A stretch of 13,565 nucleotides of DNA, from positions 1 through 13,565 of the forward strand of contig URSO01000057.1 of NCBI GenBank assembly GCA_900550415.1, read 5' to 3'. The DNA is from an uncultured Collinsella sp. (GTDB lineage Bacteria; Actinomycetota; Coriobacteriia; Coriobacteriales; Coriobacteriaceae). The stretch's first letter is position 1. Each line of letters starts with the position of its first letter. A model generated the notes under the pieces. That model saw only the letters and a program-made list of their open reading frames with translations. It was not told the DNA's origin and did not search any database. Position numbers and translations under genes: made by a program. Below, in pieces: positions 1-7,376 of the stretch.

Positions 1-12
1 AACGCGGGTTTT

Positions 13-98
13 CCAAGTGCCCGAGATTGCCCCGAAAGAGGAGCGCCGCGTACTTTGGTACGCAAGCGACGGTTTGAGGGGCAAGGTCGGGTGCCTGG
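13..98 (-). other. Long imperfect hairpin downstream of the M20 peptidase gene
   Basis: Arms 13-33 and 78-98 pair as a ladder: CCAAG/CCTGG, a TG/TG internal loop, CCCGA/TCGGG, a GA/GG internal loop, then TTGCCCC/GGGGCAA. The apex carries GCGTAC-TTTG-GTACGC (48-63). The A16/C95 mismatch on the plus strand becomes a G-U wobble on the minus strand, which suggests it folds as minus-strand RNA, the 3' untranslated region of the peptidase gene that ends at 106. There is no U-tract, so it is not a standard terminator. It may be a 3' stabilising structure or a dispersed repeat. The window starts here, so its true extent is unknown. Confidence 0.45.
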
Positions 99-105
99 GG
101 AAGCC

Positions 106-1542
106 CTACAGCTCGAGTTCGTTGAGGCGCAGGATTGCCACGATGTAGATCTTGAGCGCCTGCTTGAGCTGTTCCTCGTTGGCGCACTCATTGGGGCCGT
201 GCATCTGGCCGCCCCATGCGGGCAGCTCCAGGCCGGTCTCCTCGGGGCCAAACGAGACGGCGCGGGCAAAGTTGCGTGCGTACGTGCCGCCGCCCATGGC
301 AAAGGGCTCAGCATGCTTGCCCGTAAACTCGTTATAGGTATCAATAAGCGCCTTCACGGCCGGATCGTCGGCAGAGACCGAGAACGGCACCTTCGCACGA
401 CCCACACGGCACGTCACGCCAAAACGGCCCACGAGCGGATCGAGCTGCTCGCGGATGGTATCGGCACTCGTGCTGTCGGGGAAGCGCACGTCGATGACCT
501 GCTCGATGTGGCCATCCACCACACGGATGACGCCGGGATTGCTGGTGAGCGGGCCAAACGCGGGGCTCGTCGCATCGATGCCCAAGCCGCGGCCATAGGC
601 GTCCGCATGCACAAAAGCCAAAAACTTGACAAACTCGTGCTCCGCAGGCGTCAACAGGCGCTCGTCACGGGCGCCAAACGCATCCTCGGCCTCGCGCAGA
701 TACGCCACGATGAGGCCGACGGCATTGATCGTTCCCTCGGGCATCGAGGCATGACCGCCAATGCCGTGGGCGAAAATCTGGGCATGTCCGTTGTCGAGTG
801 CTGTGATCTCCAGGCGGTCGGCGTTCTCGACCGGTGCCGGCAGCTCATCGGCGTCAATCGCAAGCTCGCAGATAGACTGCGACGGAATGGCGTTGCTCGC
901 CTCGGCACCGCTCCAGGACACAATACGGCCGCCGTCGATCTTGGAGCTCACAAATGTCGCCCCAAACTGGCCCTTCTCGGCATTGCAGACCGGGAACTCG
1001 GCATCGGGCGTAAACAGAAAGTCGGGGTCTGCGTGGTTCTCCAGATAATGGTGAACGTCGGACATGCCCACTTCCTCATCGCAGCCCAGCAGCGCGCGGA
1101 AGGTATAGCGCGGCACAATGCCGTGTTTGAGCAGATAAGCGCCAGCGTAGAGCGACAGCACCGCCGGGCCCTTGTCGTCGATCACGCCGCGGCCGAGCAG
1201 CCAGCCCTCGCGACGCTCCATCGCAAATGGGTCGGTATTCCAGCCGGGGCCGGCAGGCACCACGTCCACATGACAGATAGTCGCGAGCTGCTTATCGCCG
1301 CGACCCGGAATATCGGCGATGCCCACAAAGCCCTCGTCATCACTCGTCTGGTAGCCGAGCTTTTGCGCAATGCCGAGCGCGCAATCGAGCGCATCACGGA
1401 CCGGGCGGCCAAACGGCGCGCCGGGCTCCGCATCGGCAGCAACGGCCACAGACGGATAGCTCACCAGCTGCTCGATATCGGCGACGACATCTTCCCAGAC
1501 CTCGTCGACGTACTCGGTAACGCTCTGCTCCACCTGATTCAT
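106..1542 (-). CDS. M20 family zinc dipeptidase (Sapep/PepV-like)
   Basis: A 478-residue cytoplasmic metallopeptidase of the M20 family, which hydrolyses dipeptides and short peptides with two active-site zinc ions. Visible motifs are CHVDVVPAG (H91, D93), GRGVIDDKGP (bridging Asp at 122), GCDEEVGM (general base and ligand E156/E157), FTPDAEFPV (D180) and a C-terminal MHGPNE (H448). These are the metal ligands and catalytic residues in their usual order. The length fits PepV/Sapep dipeptidases (about 460-480 residues), with the lid domain inserted between the two halves of the catalytic domain. The ATG at 1542 is preceded by a strong AAGGAGGT (1548-1555). It lies 53 bp downstream of the HAD gene on the same strand and is probably co-transcribed with it. 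The exact substrate cannot be read from the sequence; other M20 peptidases are the main alternative. Confidence 0.93.
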   Translation of the reverse strand: MNQVEQSVTEYVDEVWEDVVADIEQLVSYPSVAVAADAEPGAPFGRPVRDALDCALGIAQKLGYQTSDDEGFVGIADIPGRGDKQLATICHVDVVPAGPGWNTDPFAMERREGWLLGRGVIDDKGPAVLSLYAGAYLLKHGIVPRYTFRALLGCDEEVGMSDVHHYLENHADPDFLFTPDAEFPVCNAEKGQFGATFVSSKIDGGRIVSWSGAEASNAIPSQSICELAIDADELPAPVENADRLEITALDNGHAQIFAHGIGGHASMPEGTINAVGLIVAYLREAEDAFGARDERLLTPAEHEFVKFLAFVHADAYGRGLGIDATSPAFGPLTSNPGVIRVVDGHIEQVIDVRFPDSTSADTIREQLDPLVGRFGVTCRVGRAKVPFSVSADDPAVKALIDTYNEFTGKHAEPFAMGGGTYARNFARAVSFGPEETGLELPAWGGQMHGPNECANEEQLKQALKIYIVAILRLNELEL

Positions 1543-1562
1543 GGACGACCTCCTTACCAGTA

Positions 1563-1583
1563 AGGGGCAAGTGTGCCGCCCCT
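1563..1583. other. Small hairpin between the HAD and M20 genes
   Basis: AGGGGC and GCCCCT form a 6-bp stem around a 9-nt loop in the 53-bp gap between the two minus-strand genes. No U-tract follows on either strand, so it is more likely a processing or stability element than a terminator. It could also be chance. Confidence 0.25.
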
Positions 1584-1595
1584 CACATCAAATAC

Positions 1596-2258
1596 CTATA
1601 TAGCGAAAAGTTTAGCAAGCTCGGCCACCGAGTGCACCACCGCATCGGCGCCCGCTGCCTCGTGCTCGCCCGGCGCCGCCGCGCCCGAATAGATGCCGAT
1701 GCACGGCACGCCCATCGCGTGCGCGCCCTCGACGTCGTTAAAGCGATCGCCGATCATCACGGCATCGTCCGCCGTCGCGCCGAGCGCCGCCAGGGCATCG
1801 CGAACCGAATCGGCCTTGGTCTCGCGCCCCTGCGGCGGATTCATGCCAACCACGGCTCCGAACTGAGAAAGACCAAGCTCATGCACCATGTCGATGCATT
1901 TGGCCTCCATGCGTGACGTCGCCACGGCCATACGCTTGCCCCGGGCGGCCAACTCATCCAGCAGCTCGGGAATCCCATCGAACACGGGGTACTCCTCCGG
2001 TCCCAGCTCATCAAAAAAGGCGCGGTACTCGTCGGCCACCACAAGCGACTCCTCGCGGGAAAAGCCGTAAAAGTCGTGAAAGCTCTTCCACAGGGGCGGC
2101 CCGATCATGCGGCGCAGATCACCCATCTGCGTCTCCGAAAACCCGCGCGCAGCCAGCGTCTTGCGCGTCGAGGTCATCACTGCCCGACCCGTATCGGCCA
2201 CCGTGCCGTCAAAATCGAACAGCACAACCGGCCGCTCGCAAAGTTGCAATGCCGCCAT
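1596..2258 (-). CDS. HAD superfamily phosphatase (phosphoglycolate phosphatase-like)
   Basis: A 220-residue haloacid dehalogenase-fold hydrolase of the Gph/PpaX-like subgroup that dephosphorylates small phosphorylated metabolites. The four HAD motifs are visible: DFDGTVADT (nucleophile D15, acid/base D17), AVATS (motif II, T114/S115), ETKAD (motif III K148) and GDRFNDVEGAHAMG (motif IV D171, D175). A helical cap sits between motifs I and II, about residues 25-95. I chose the ATG at 2258 because GAAGGG lies 5-6 nt upstream. An in-frame GTG at 2291 would add 11 residues but has a poorer ribosome site. It is divergent from the degV gene and upstream of the M20 dipeptidase in a likely two-gene unit. 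The C-terminal AAGADAVVHSVAEL fits phosphoglycolate phosphatase-like proteins, but the substrate cannot be named from sequence. Confidence 0.9.
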   Translation of the reverse strand: MAALQLCERPVVLFDFDGTVADTGRAVMTSTRKTLAARGFSETQMGDLRRMIGPPLWKSFHDFYGFSREESLVVADEYRAFFDELGPEEYPVFDGIPELLDELAARGKRMAVATSRMEAKCIDMVHELGLSQFGAVVGMNPPQGRETKADSVRDALAALGATADDAVMIGDRFNDVEGAHAMGVPCIGIYSGAAAPGEHEAAGADAVVHSVAELAKLFAI

Positions 2259-2307
2259 CGGCACCCTTCTTCCCCAGTTGATGATTTCCACACCACCGCT
2301 TCAAACT

Positions 2308-2328
2308 GTTGACTATTCAACAATTGAA
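2308..2328. promoter_or_regulatory. Overlapping palindromes in the HAD/degV divergent intergenic region
   Basis: GTTGA-N4-TCAAC (2308-2321) overlaps TTCAA-N3-TTGAA (2316-2328). Both are perfect inverted repeats in a short AT-rich stretch between the divergent HAD and degV starts. The placement fits an operator shared by the two promoters. No regulator is encoded nearby to test this against. Confidence 0.3.
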
Positions 2329-2352
2329 CCTAGCAATGTAGAGCAACTCCAC

Positions 2353-2358
2353 TATACT
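2353..2358 (+). promoter_or_regulatory. Candidate -10 box for the degV gene
   Basis: TATACT differs from the -10 consensus at one position and lies 57 bp upstream of the degV ATG. No convincing -35 sits 16-18 bp before it (the nearest TTGAAC, 2324-2329, is 23 bp away), so the call rests on the -10 alone. Confidence 0.35.
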
Positions 2359-2414
2359 TGTCGCACTTTGCTTTCAGAAGGCGGCGCTGCCGCGCCCCAA
2401 CGAAAGGTGCAATT

Positions 2415-3275
2415 ATGTCTTTTGCCATCATAACCGACTCCACGTCGGACATCTCCCCCGCCCGTGCCCAAGAGCTCGGCATTTACGTGATTCCGCTGCA
2501 TGTGATTATCGAGGGCGAGGACCTGCTCGACCAGGTGCAGATTACCGCCGAGGAATACGTCGCCCGCATGGCTGGCTCCGAGCAGCTGCCGCACACCTCG
2601 CAGCCGAGCGCCGGCGAGTTCAAGGCACTCTTTGACCGTGTGCTCGCCGACGGCCACGACAGCGCGATCTTTATCTCGCTGTGCAGCGAGTGGTCCGCCT
2701 GCTATTCCAACGCATGCCTGGTCGCCGAGACCCACGAGCTCGACGTGCGCTGCATCGATTCGCGCACTGGCTCGGGCGCCGAGGGCCTGCTGGTGGAGTA
2801 CGCACTGGCCATGCGCGAAGACGGCCGCAGCTTGGACGAGACCGAGGCGCAGATCCGCGCGACGCTGCCCGACGCCCACCTGCTGCTGATTCCCCGCACG
2901 CTCGAGAACCTCGTTAAGAACGGCCGCGCGCCCAAGCTCGCCGGCCAGCTCACGCAGATGCTCAACATTCGCCTAGCCGTTTCGCCGGAGTGGAAATCGG
3001 GCGAGATCAAGGCCATCAAAAAGGGCCGCGGCGCCAAGCGTATCGTCGCCAGCACCATGGCAGACTGCCTCACGTTTTTGGACGAGCACCCGGGCTCAAG
3101 CGTGCGCGTGCTCACGACCGGCGCCGCCGAGGAGCAGGAGCTCGTCAGCCAAGCGCTCGCGGGCCAAGACTACGTAGACGCCGGCACCGGCCCCATCGGC
3201 TGCACCATCGCCACCCATGTAGGCGTCGACGCAATAGCCATCAGCTACTGCCCCCACTACCAACCTGCCAATTAG
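2415..3275 (+). CDS. DegV family fatty acid-binding protein (FakB-like)
   Basis: A 286-residue two-domain DegV protein. Members bind one fatty acid; FakB members present it to the kinase FakA, which makes acyl-phosphate for phospholipid synthesis. The N-terminal IITDSTSDI (D8, S9, T10), the TSQPS signature at residues 61-65, and the C-terminal GCTIATHVGVDAI with its conserved histidine are family hallmarks. The length matches the usual 280-290. I chose the ATG at 2415, with AAAGGTG 5 nt upstream; the frame is open from 2358 but the extra residues are arginine-rich and unlike the family. No FakA gene is present in the window. The last codons and the stop lie in the 5' arm of a dispersed hairpin (3262-3298), and a strong terminator follows at 3402-3442. 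Confidence 0.93.
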   Translation: MSFAIITDSTSDISPARAQELGIYVIPLHVIIEGEDLLDQVQITAEEYVARMAGSEQLPHTSQPSAGEFKALFDRVLADGHDSAIFISLCSEWSACYSNACLVAETHELDVRCIDSRTGSGAEGLLVEYALAMREDGRSLDETEAQIRATLPDAHLLLIPRTLENLVKNGRAPKLAGQLTQMLNIRLAVSPEWKSGEIKAIKKGRGAKRIVASTMADCLTFLDEHPGSSVRVLTTGAAEEQELVSQALAGQDYVDAGTGPIGCTIATHVGVDAIAISYCPHYQPAN

Positions 3276-3315
3276 GGACAGGTTTATTTTGGCAGGTTTT
3301 ATCTGGGCAAACGTT
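3261..3315. repeat. Dispersed 55-bp repeat, copy 1 (GGGACAGG-loop hairpin)
   Basis: Arms AACCTGCCAA (3262-3271) and TTGGCAGGTT (3289-3298) form a perfect 10-bp stem around a 17-nt loop containing GGGACAGGTTTAT. The 55-bp segment recurs inverted at 13367-13421 with only two differences, both in the loop. The 5' arm encodes the last codons of the degV gene, and the stop codon is in the loop. Similar loops occur at 13341-13357 and, more loosely, at 10113-10125. Confidence 0.85.
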
Positions 3316-3401
3316 AAACAGTAACAAAGGCTTGCCTGGCAAGATCGGACATGCCAAAGCCGTCGAACAACCGAAGTACACCCAGCCACAACAAAGCCAT
3401 C

Positions 3402-3442
3402 ACGCCGACGCGCCGCAACTCAAGGCGCGCCGGCGTCTTTTT
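3402..3442 (+). terminator. Rho-independent terminator after the degV gene
   Basis: ACGCCGACGCGCC (3402-3414) pairs with GGCGCGCCGGCGT (3424-3436) over 12 of 13 positions, with a 9-nt loop, and is followed by CTTTTTA. This is a classic GC-rich stem with U-tract, 126 bp after the degV stop, and no other plus-strand gene lies between. Confidence 0.88.
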
Positions 3443-3449
3443 AGGAGTC

Positions 3450-3507
3450 GCGGCGGAAAAGGGGCCGTTTTAGCCAAAAGGCCGCGAAACGCTTCCCATT
3501 ACGCCGC
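3450..3507. repeat. GGCC-rich dispersed hairpin, copy upstream of the primase-helicase gene
   Basis: GCGGCG (3450-3455) pairs with CGCCGC (3502-3507) around an imperfect stem. The core at 3460-3488 (AGGGGCC-N-TTTT...GCCAA-NN-GGCCGCGAA) matches 7000-7029 in the same orientation, apart from about five positions and a one-base length difference. The outer arms differ between copies, as expected of a hairpin family with variable stems. Confidence 0.65.
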
Positions 3508-3579
3508 AACTTCATTGCCGCCCAACCAGCCAATCGAGAAATTGGCGGCGATCGATGCTTTGTCCAACCCCCTTGCGAT

Positions 3580-3809
3580 ACCCTCTGGGCAAAAAATGGC
3601 AAATATGAGTACTGTTACCAGTTTAGTAACAGCGAAATCTGGCTGAATTTGCCGTCTTCTGTCAATTCCGAGCGTCATAAAGTCCCGAATCGTCATATTT
3701 AGAGGGTTGATTCTATCCAATCCGAATCGATTGGTCTTAAATACTTTCCTGATGATATGTTACTGCTCAAACCACAGTACTCATATTTGCCATTTTTTGC
3801 CCACAGGGT
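3580..3809. repeat. 230-bp element with 36-bp terminal inverted repeats
   Basis: The left arm 3580-3615 and right arm 3774-3809 are reverse complements at 35 of 36 positions; the single mismatch is at 3585. The arms begin ACCCT, contain GGGCAAAAAATGGCAAATAT and end at ACTGT. The 158-bp interior holds two small hairpins (CTGTTAC/GTAACAG at 3612-3632, partly within the left arm, and CCAATC/GATTGG at 3717-3734) and no credible gene. I see no target-site duplication. It ends 180 bp before the primase-helicase start. It may be a MITE-like element, an invertible segment, or a dispersed Collinsella repeat. Confidence 0.8.
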
Positions 3810-3989
3810 CTATTCGAGGATAGTTTCCTGCGCCTCCAGCCCACCTCATGGCCGCCAAAACCCATTCAGCAACAGCTACCGCACATTTTGACATCAGCCA
3901 AACACCACTCACGGAGCTGTACTCCGCTATCGCCGAACCAAAATCAGAGCCGAGTCCCTTAAAAATCAAAATAACGTACCCTCATTTCA

Positions 3990-6900
3990 ATGAACTCCGA
4001 CAAGAACGGCATTTACATGAGCACCGTCACGCATCAATACGCCCTCATCGGGGGCACGCTATTCCAATTCAAGAAAATCGTCGCCCATGTATCGGAGCCG
4101 CACAGCCAAATCGTCATCTGCGGCAACGGTCCAGACATCCGTTACGCAACACTGGAAGAATGGGAGAAAGCTGGCGAATCTTTCGATAGACGGGCGCAGG
4201 TCGAGGGTGTCGTCACCAGTGCGAGCCCAGCGCGCGACAAACTCGAGCTCTTTCGCAATCTCTTTACTGGCCGCAAAGATGTTTACGCCCATGGGTACCG
4301 CAGAAAAGACGGGGGAATCGGCTATACGCCCGCCTGCGCAAACGAGTGGAAGTCAGGCATTTGTCCCAAAGCAAATCGTCAGAAAACCAAATGCGCTGAA
4401 TGCGGCAACCGCGTCTTCCCCGAGTTGAGCGATACCGCGATCATCTCCCATTTCAAGGGCAGTGACGACAGACTCCGAGACGTCATAGGTCAATATGTTC
4501 TCGATAATGACAGCAACACAAAAGTCCTGGTCATCGACTTTGACGGAGCCGATTGGAAAGAAGCGACAAACGCCATTCGGCTTGTCGCAAAAAACCATGG
4601 AATCGATGCTGCAGTCGAGCGATCGAGATCAGGTAACGGCACACATGTCTGGTTTTTCTTCCTAGAGCTCACCAGCGCGAAGATCGCACGAGAATTTGGA
4701 AGCAGCCTTATCACCGAAGCGGCGGCGCTCAACAAGACAATCACCTTTGAAGCTTTTGACCGGATGCTGCCCGCGCAGTCCACCATTCCTGAGGGAGGCT
4801 TTGGAAATCTCATAGCGCTGCCTTTTCAAGGAAAAGCGCAGCGAAAAGGGAACAGCGTATTTGTTGACGAGCAATTTGAGCCCTTTCCCGATCAATGGCT
4901 TTACCTTTCTCAAATCCAGTTAATCCCGCGCACGACGGTGCAAAATCTGATCGAGAGCATCGACAATAGGTCGCACGGAATAGCGGCTGCGACGGCGGCA
5001 AACACCGCCGCACCGCATTCCCAGAGGCCGCGAAAGCGGCTTCCGCTCACACCGCGGGACCTCCCGTCATCGCTGTCCGTCACGCAGGCCGATATGCTCT
5101 ATATCCCCGAAAAATCTCTGAGTCCCGCAGCTCAAATGGAAGTCCGCAGGCTTGCAACATTTGCCAACCCAGAATTCTTCCGCGCGCAATCTATGCATCA
5201 ATCGGTATTCGGCAAACCGCGGTACATAGACCTCAGCGAACTTAGAGACGGCTGCGTCGCGATTCCCAGAGGCTGCAAGACTCAGCTTGAGCGGCTGCTT
5301 CAAGAAGCCGGCGTTGCTGCCCACTATTCAGACAAGCGCCAGTCTGGAAATCCAATTGTAATGACATTTAAAGGGACTCTTCGCCCTGAACAGCAAATTG
5401 CCGCTGAACAAATGCTCGGCCATGAAGACGGGATCATGTCTGCACCGACGGGTTTCGGGAAAACCGTCATTGGAGCCTATCTTATTGCTGCCATCGGTCT
5501 TCCAGCGCTCGTCATCGTTCCCAAGACTGCGCTCATTGCCCAATGGAAAACCCAGCTCGAACGATTTCTCGACATCACGGACAACAGAGAGCCCGTCCGA
5601 ACCCCAAAAGGACGAATCAGCAAAAGGCAGCCTCCGCTCATTGGTCAAATCGGAGGAGGCAAAACCGCCATAAGCCATCTCATCGACGTTGCTTCATTCC
5701 AGTCTTTGTCCAGCAAGGACCCCCAGACCGAAGAACCAATAGCCAAGGAGTTCGTTCGTGATTACGGCCTCATCATCTGTGATGAATGTCACCATGCAGC
5801 CGCACCACAGCTTGAGCTCGTCCTCAAGTCCGCTCCAGCCAAATATGTATACGGCCTTTCCGCGACGCCCGAACGCTCGGACGGACTCACGCGAGCACTC
5901 TCAATGCTCTGCGGCCCGCTTCGCCATGCCATTGATCCAAAAACGCAAGCAATCCAACAGGGAATTCAGCGCGTTGTTAGGCCGCGTTTTACCGGAGTTC
6001 GACTACCCGCCTACGAACCAGGGGCGTCCTTTAATCAAGTTCTCGATCTCCTGTGTGCGCACACAGCGAGAAACGAAGCAATTGTCGACGATGCCCTCGA
6101 GACCGCGTCAAACGGTCGACATCCGCTTGTGCTATCCAAAAGGAAAAAACATGCCGAAGAGCTATGTAGGCTGCTTCAAAGCCGCGGACACGAACCTATA
6201 CTCTTAACCGGAGAAATCGACGCCAAAGAAAGAAAGGCAATACTGAACAGCCTTCCCGGCTTCGAGCATGAGCATCGAATTATCATCGCAACCGAAGGCC
6301 TTCTGAGCGAGGGTTTCGACCTGTCTTACCTTGACACTCTGCTCATTGCCACACCGATATCTTGGGACGGCAGCATAACGCAGCAGGCAGGCAGACTACA
6401 TAGAAGTCACGAGGGCAAGCAGCGGGTTGAGATATTCGACTATGTTGATTTGTCGATACCCATGCTCGCGCGTATGTACCAGAAGAGACTCAAGACCTAC
6501 GCAAAGCTAGGATATGAAGTCTTTGCAGCAAATGACAACAAACGGGCCGATCAAAACATCCTCGTTAGGCCGGCAAGGGCCGTGGAGGCCTTAGCGGATG
6601 ACATCGCGCGCGCAACGAAAAGCATTTTTATTGCCGCGCCCTACGCATCCGCTGCATGCCTCGCAAAGCTCGCTGCCGTACTCACAGGCGCCGCCGCCCG
6701 TGGGATTGCCCTTGAGATTTCAATTGCCTCGACTCCGCACAATGACGTGAAAGCGATTTTTACCGAGATGAACGTCGACTATTCCATCAAAGCCGAAGGG
6801 CGCCTGTGCGCGTCAGTAATTGACGAGGAAACCGTCTGGTACGGAACCATTCCATTACTGGCCTTTCCTAAGAAAGAGGACTGCAGCATCCGTTTCAAAA

Positions 6901-7001
6901 GCAGCGAAGTTGCAGCCGAACTTTTAAGCGAAATCCAGCGAAGAGGAGAACCGGAGGTCGCAGCCACGAACGGGACGTCTCCAACAGTTACGGTGGAATA
7001 G
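3990..7001 (+). CDS. TOTE-type conflict protein: AEP primase - SF2 helicase - PLD-like fusion
   Basis: A 1003-residue multidomain protein. Residues 80-315 form an archaeo-eukaryotic primase (AEP) domain: Zn-type cysteines C116, C125, C135, C138; acidic VIDFDG (D183, D185); SGNGTHVW (H219); and a third acid in NSVFVDE (D293). Residues 460-825 are an SF2 helicase: APTGFGKT (485-492), DECHH (598-602), SATP (624-627), ATEGLLSEGFD (motif V) and QQAGRLHR (motif VI). Residues 875-980 resemble a PLD-like domain (SIFIAAPY, VIDEETVWYGT), but the HxK of the HKD motif reads R938-L-C940. This domain order matches the TOTE conflict systems, proposed anti-invader machines. No clear Shine-Dalgarno precedes the ATG at 3990 or the in-frame ATG at 4017, and an in-frame TAA at 3972 bounds the frame. 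Base composition is visibly less GC-rich than its neighbours. The stop lies in a hairpin repeat arm. Naming as TOTE is from memory of the family. Confidence 0.87.
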   Translation: MNSDKNGIYMSTVTHQYALIGGTLFQFKKIVAHVSEPHSQIVICGNGPDIRYATLEEWEKAGESFDRRAQVEGVVTSASPARDKLELFRNLFTGRKDVYAHGYRRKDGGIGYTPACANEWKSGICPKANRQKTKCAECGNRVFPELSDTAIISHFKGSDDRLRDVIGQYVLDNDSNTKVLVIDFDGADWKEATNAIRLVAKNHGIDAAVERSRSGNGTHVWFFFLELTSAKIAREFGSSLITEAAALNKTITFEAFDRMLPAQSTIPEGGFGNLIALPFQGKAQRKGNSVFVDEQFEPFPDQWLYLSQIQLIPRTTVQNLIESIDNRSHGIAAATAANTAAPHSQRPRKRLPLTPRDLPSSLSVTQADMLYIPEKSLSPAAQMEVRRLATFANPEFFRAQSMHQSVFGKPRYIDLSELRDGCVAIPRGCKTQLERLLQEAGVAAHYSDKRQSGNPIVMTFKGTLRPEQQIAAEQMLGHEDGIMSAPTGFGKTVIGAYLIAAIGLPALVIVPKTALIAQWKTQLERFLDITDNREPVRTPKGRISKRQPPLIGQIGGGKTAISHLIDVASFQSLSSKDPQTEEPIAKEFVRDYGLIICDECHHAAAPQLELVLKSAPAKYVYGLSATPERSDGLTRALSMLCGPLRHAIDPKTQAIQQGIQRVVRPRFTGVRLPAYEPGASFNQVLDLLCAHTARNEAIVDDALETASNGRHPLVLSKRKKHAEELCRLLQSRGHEPILLTGEIDAKERKAILNSLPGFEHEHRIIIATEGLLSEGFDLSYLDTLLIATPISWDGSITQQAGRLHRSHEGKQRVEIFDYVDLSIPMLARMYQKRLKTYAKLGYEVFAANDNKRADQNILVRPARAVEALADDIARATKSIFIAAPYASAACLAKLAAVLTGAAARGIALEISIASTPHNDVKAIFTEMNVDYSIKAEGRLCASVIDEETVWYGTIPLLAFPKKEDCSIRFKSSEVAAELLSEIQRRGEPEVAATNGTSPTVTVE

Positions 7002-7047
7002 GGGCCATTTTTGGCCAATCGGCCGCGAATCAATCCCTATTCCCCCG
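6991..7047. repeat. GGCC-rich dispersed hairpin over the primase-helicase stop codon
   Basis: GGAATAGGG (6995-7003) and CCCTATTCC (7035-7043) are perfect 9-bp arms, extended by three further pairs beyond a single mismatch. The stop codon of the upstream gene is inside the left arm, and the convergent toxin gene ends 19 bp beyond the repeat. It lacks a clear U-tract but sits where a bidirectional terminator would be expected. The interior 7000-7029 matches 3460-3488. Confidence 0.7.
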
Positions 7048-7065
7048 CGAATCATAAGCGAGCAA

Positions 7066-7374
7066 TCAGCCCTGCGGGCCCTGGAATAGTTCCTCATGCG
7101 AGCCCATTCTGACCAGCCGGATCACAGGATTAGTCTTATGCGGCAAGTAGAGAACGACCACATCGACCAAGCCATCGGATAGATGGAAATCGATGTGGCC
7201 GTTGTAGTTGCCGCCCGGGTTTGAAAGCTCGTGGGCACCATATTCCGCGGGAAGCGAGCCGTGAGCCGCAAGCTCTGCGACTGCCGCCTTAAACTCGGTT
7301 TTTAGCTGCGGATGGATGCGCATCGTCCGTTTGTAATCCGCCTTAAACTGAGCCTCGACCTTAATCTCAAACAT
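7066..7374 (-). CDS. YafQ-family type II toxin (RelE superfamily mRNA interferase)
   Basis: A 102-residue RelE/YafQ-type ribosome-dependent endoribonuclease that cleaves mRNA when freed from its antitoxin. The family pattern is visible: MFEIKVEAQFKADYKR at the N-terminus, AHEL (H48), HIDFHLSD (H60/H64, D67), the VVVLYLPHK strand, and the terminal RMGSHEELF (H93, F97), matching the histidines and terminal phenylalanine of YafQ. The length is typical (90-105). It starts 2 nt after the antitoxin stop, so the pair is translationally coupled, antitoxin first. Its 3' end converges on the primase-helicase gene, 64 bp away. RelE-like toxins of neighbouring subfamilies are the alternative; the toxin-antitoxin role itself is well supported by the gene pair. 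Confidence 0.9.
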   Translation of the reverse strand: MFEIKVEAQFKADYKRTMRIHPQLKTEFKAAVAELAAHGSLPAEYGAHELSNPGGNYNGHIDFHLSDGLVDVVVLYLPHKTNPVIRLVRMGSHEELFQGPQG

Positions 7375-7376
7375 CG

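Noticed and set aside
55..1563. A 502-residue plus-strand open frame opposite the M20 peptidase
   Set aside because: It is antisense to a gene with intact catalytic motifs and a strong ribosome site, and has no recognisable domain.
3499..3720. A 73-residue minus-strand open frame within the TIR element
   Set aside because: No ribosome site, no domain, and it runs into the terminal inverted repeat; treated as non-coding.
3848..4189. A 113-residue plus-strand open frame upstream of the primase-helicase
   Set aside because: It overlaps the start of the large gene in another frame and has no ribosome site or domain.
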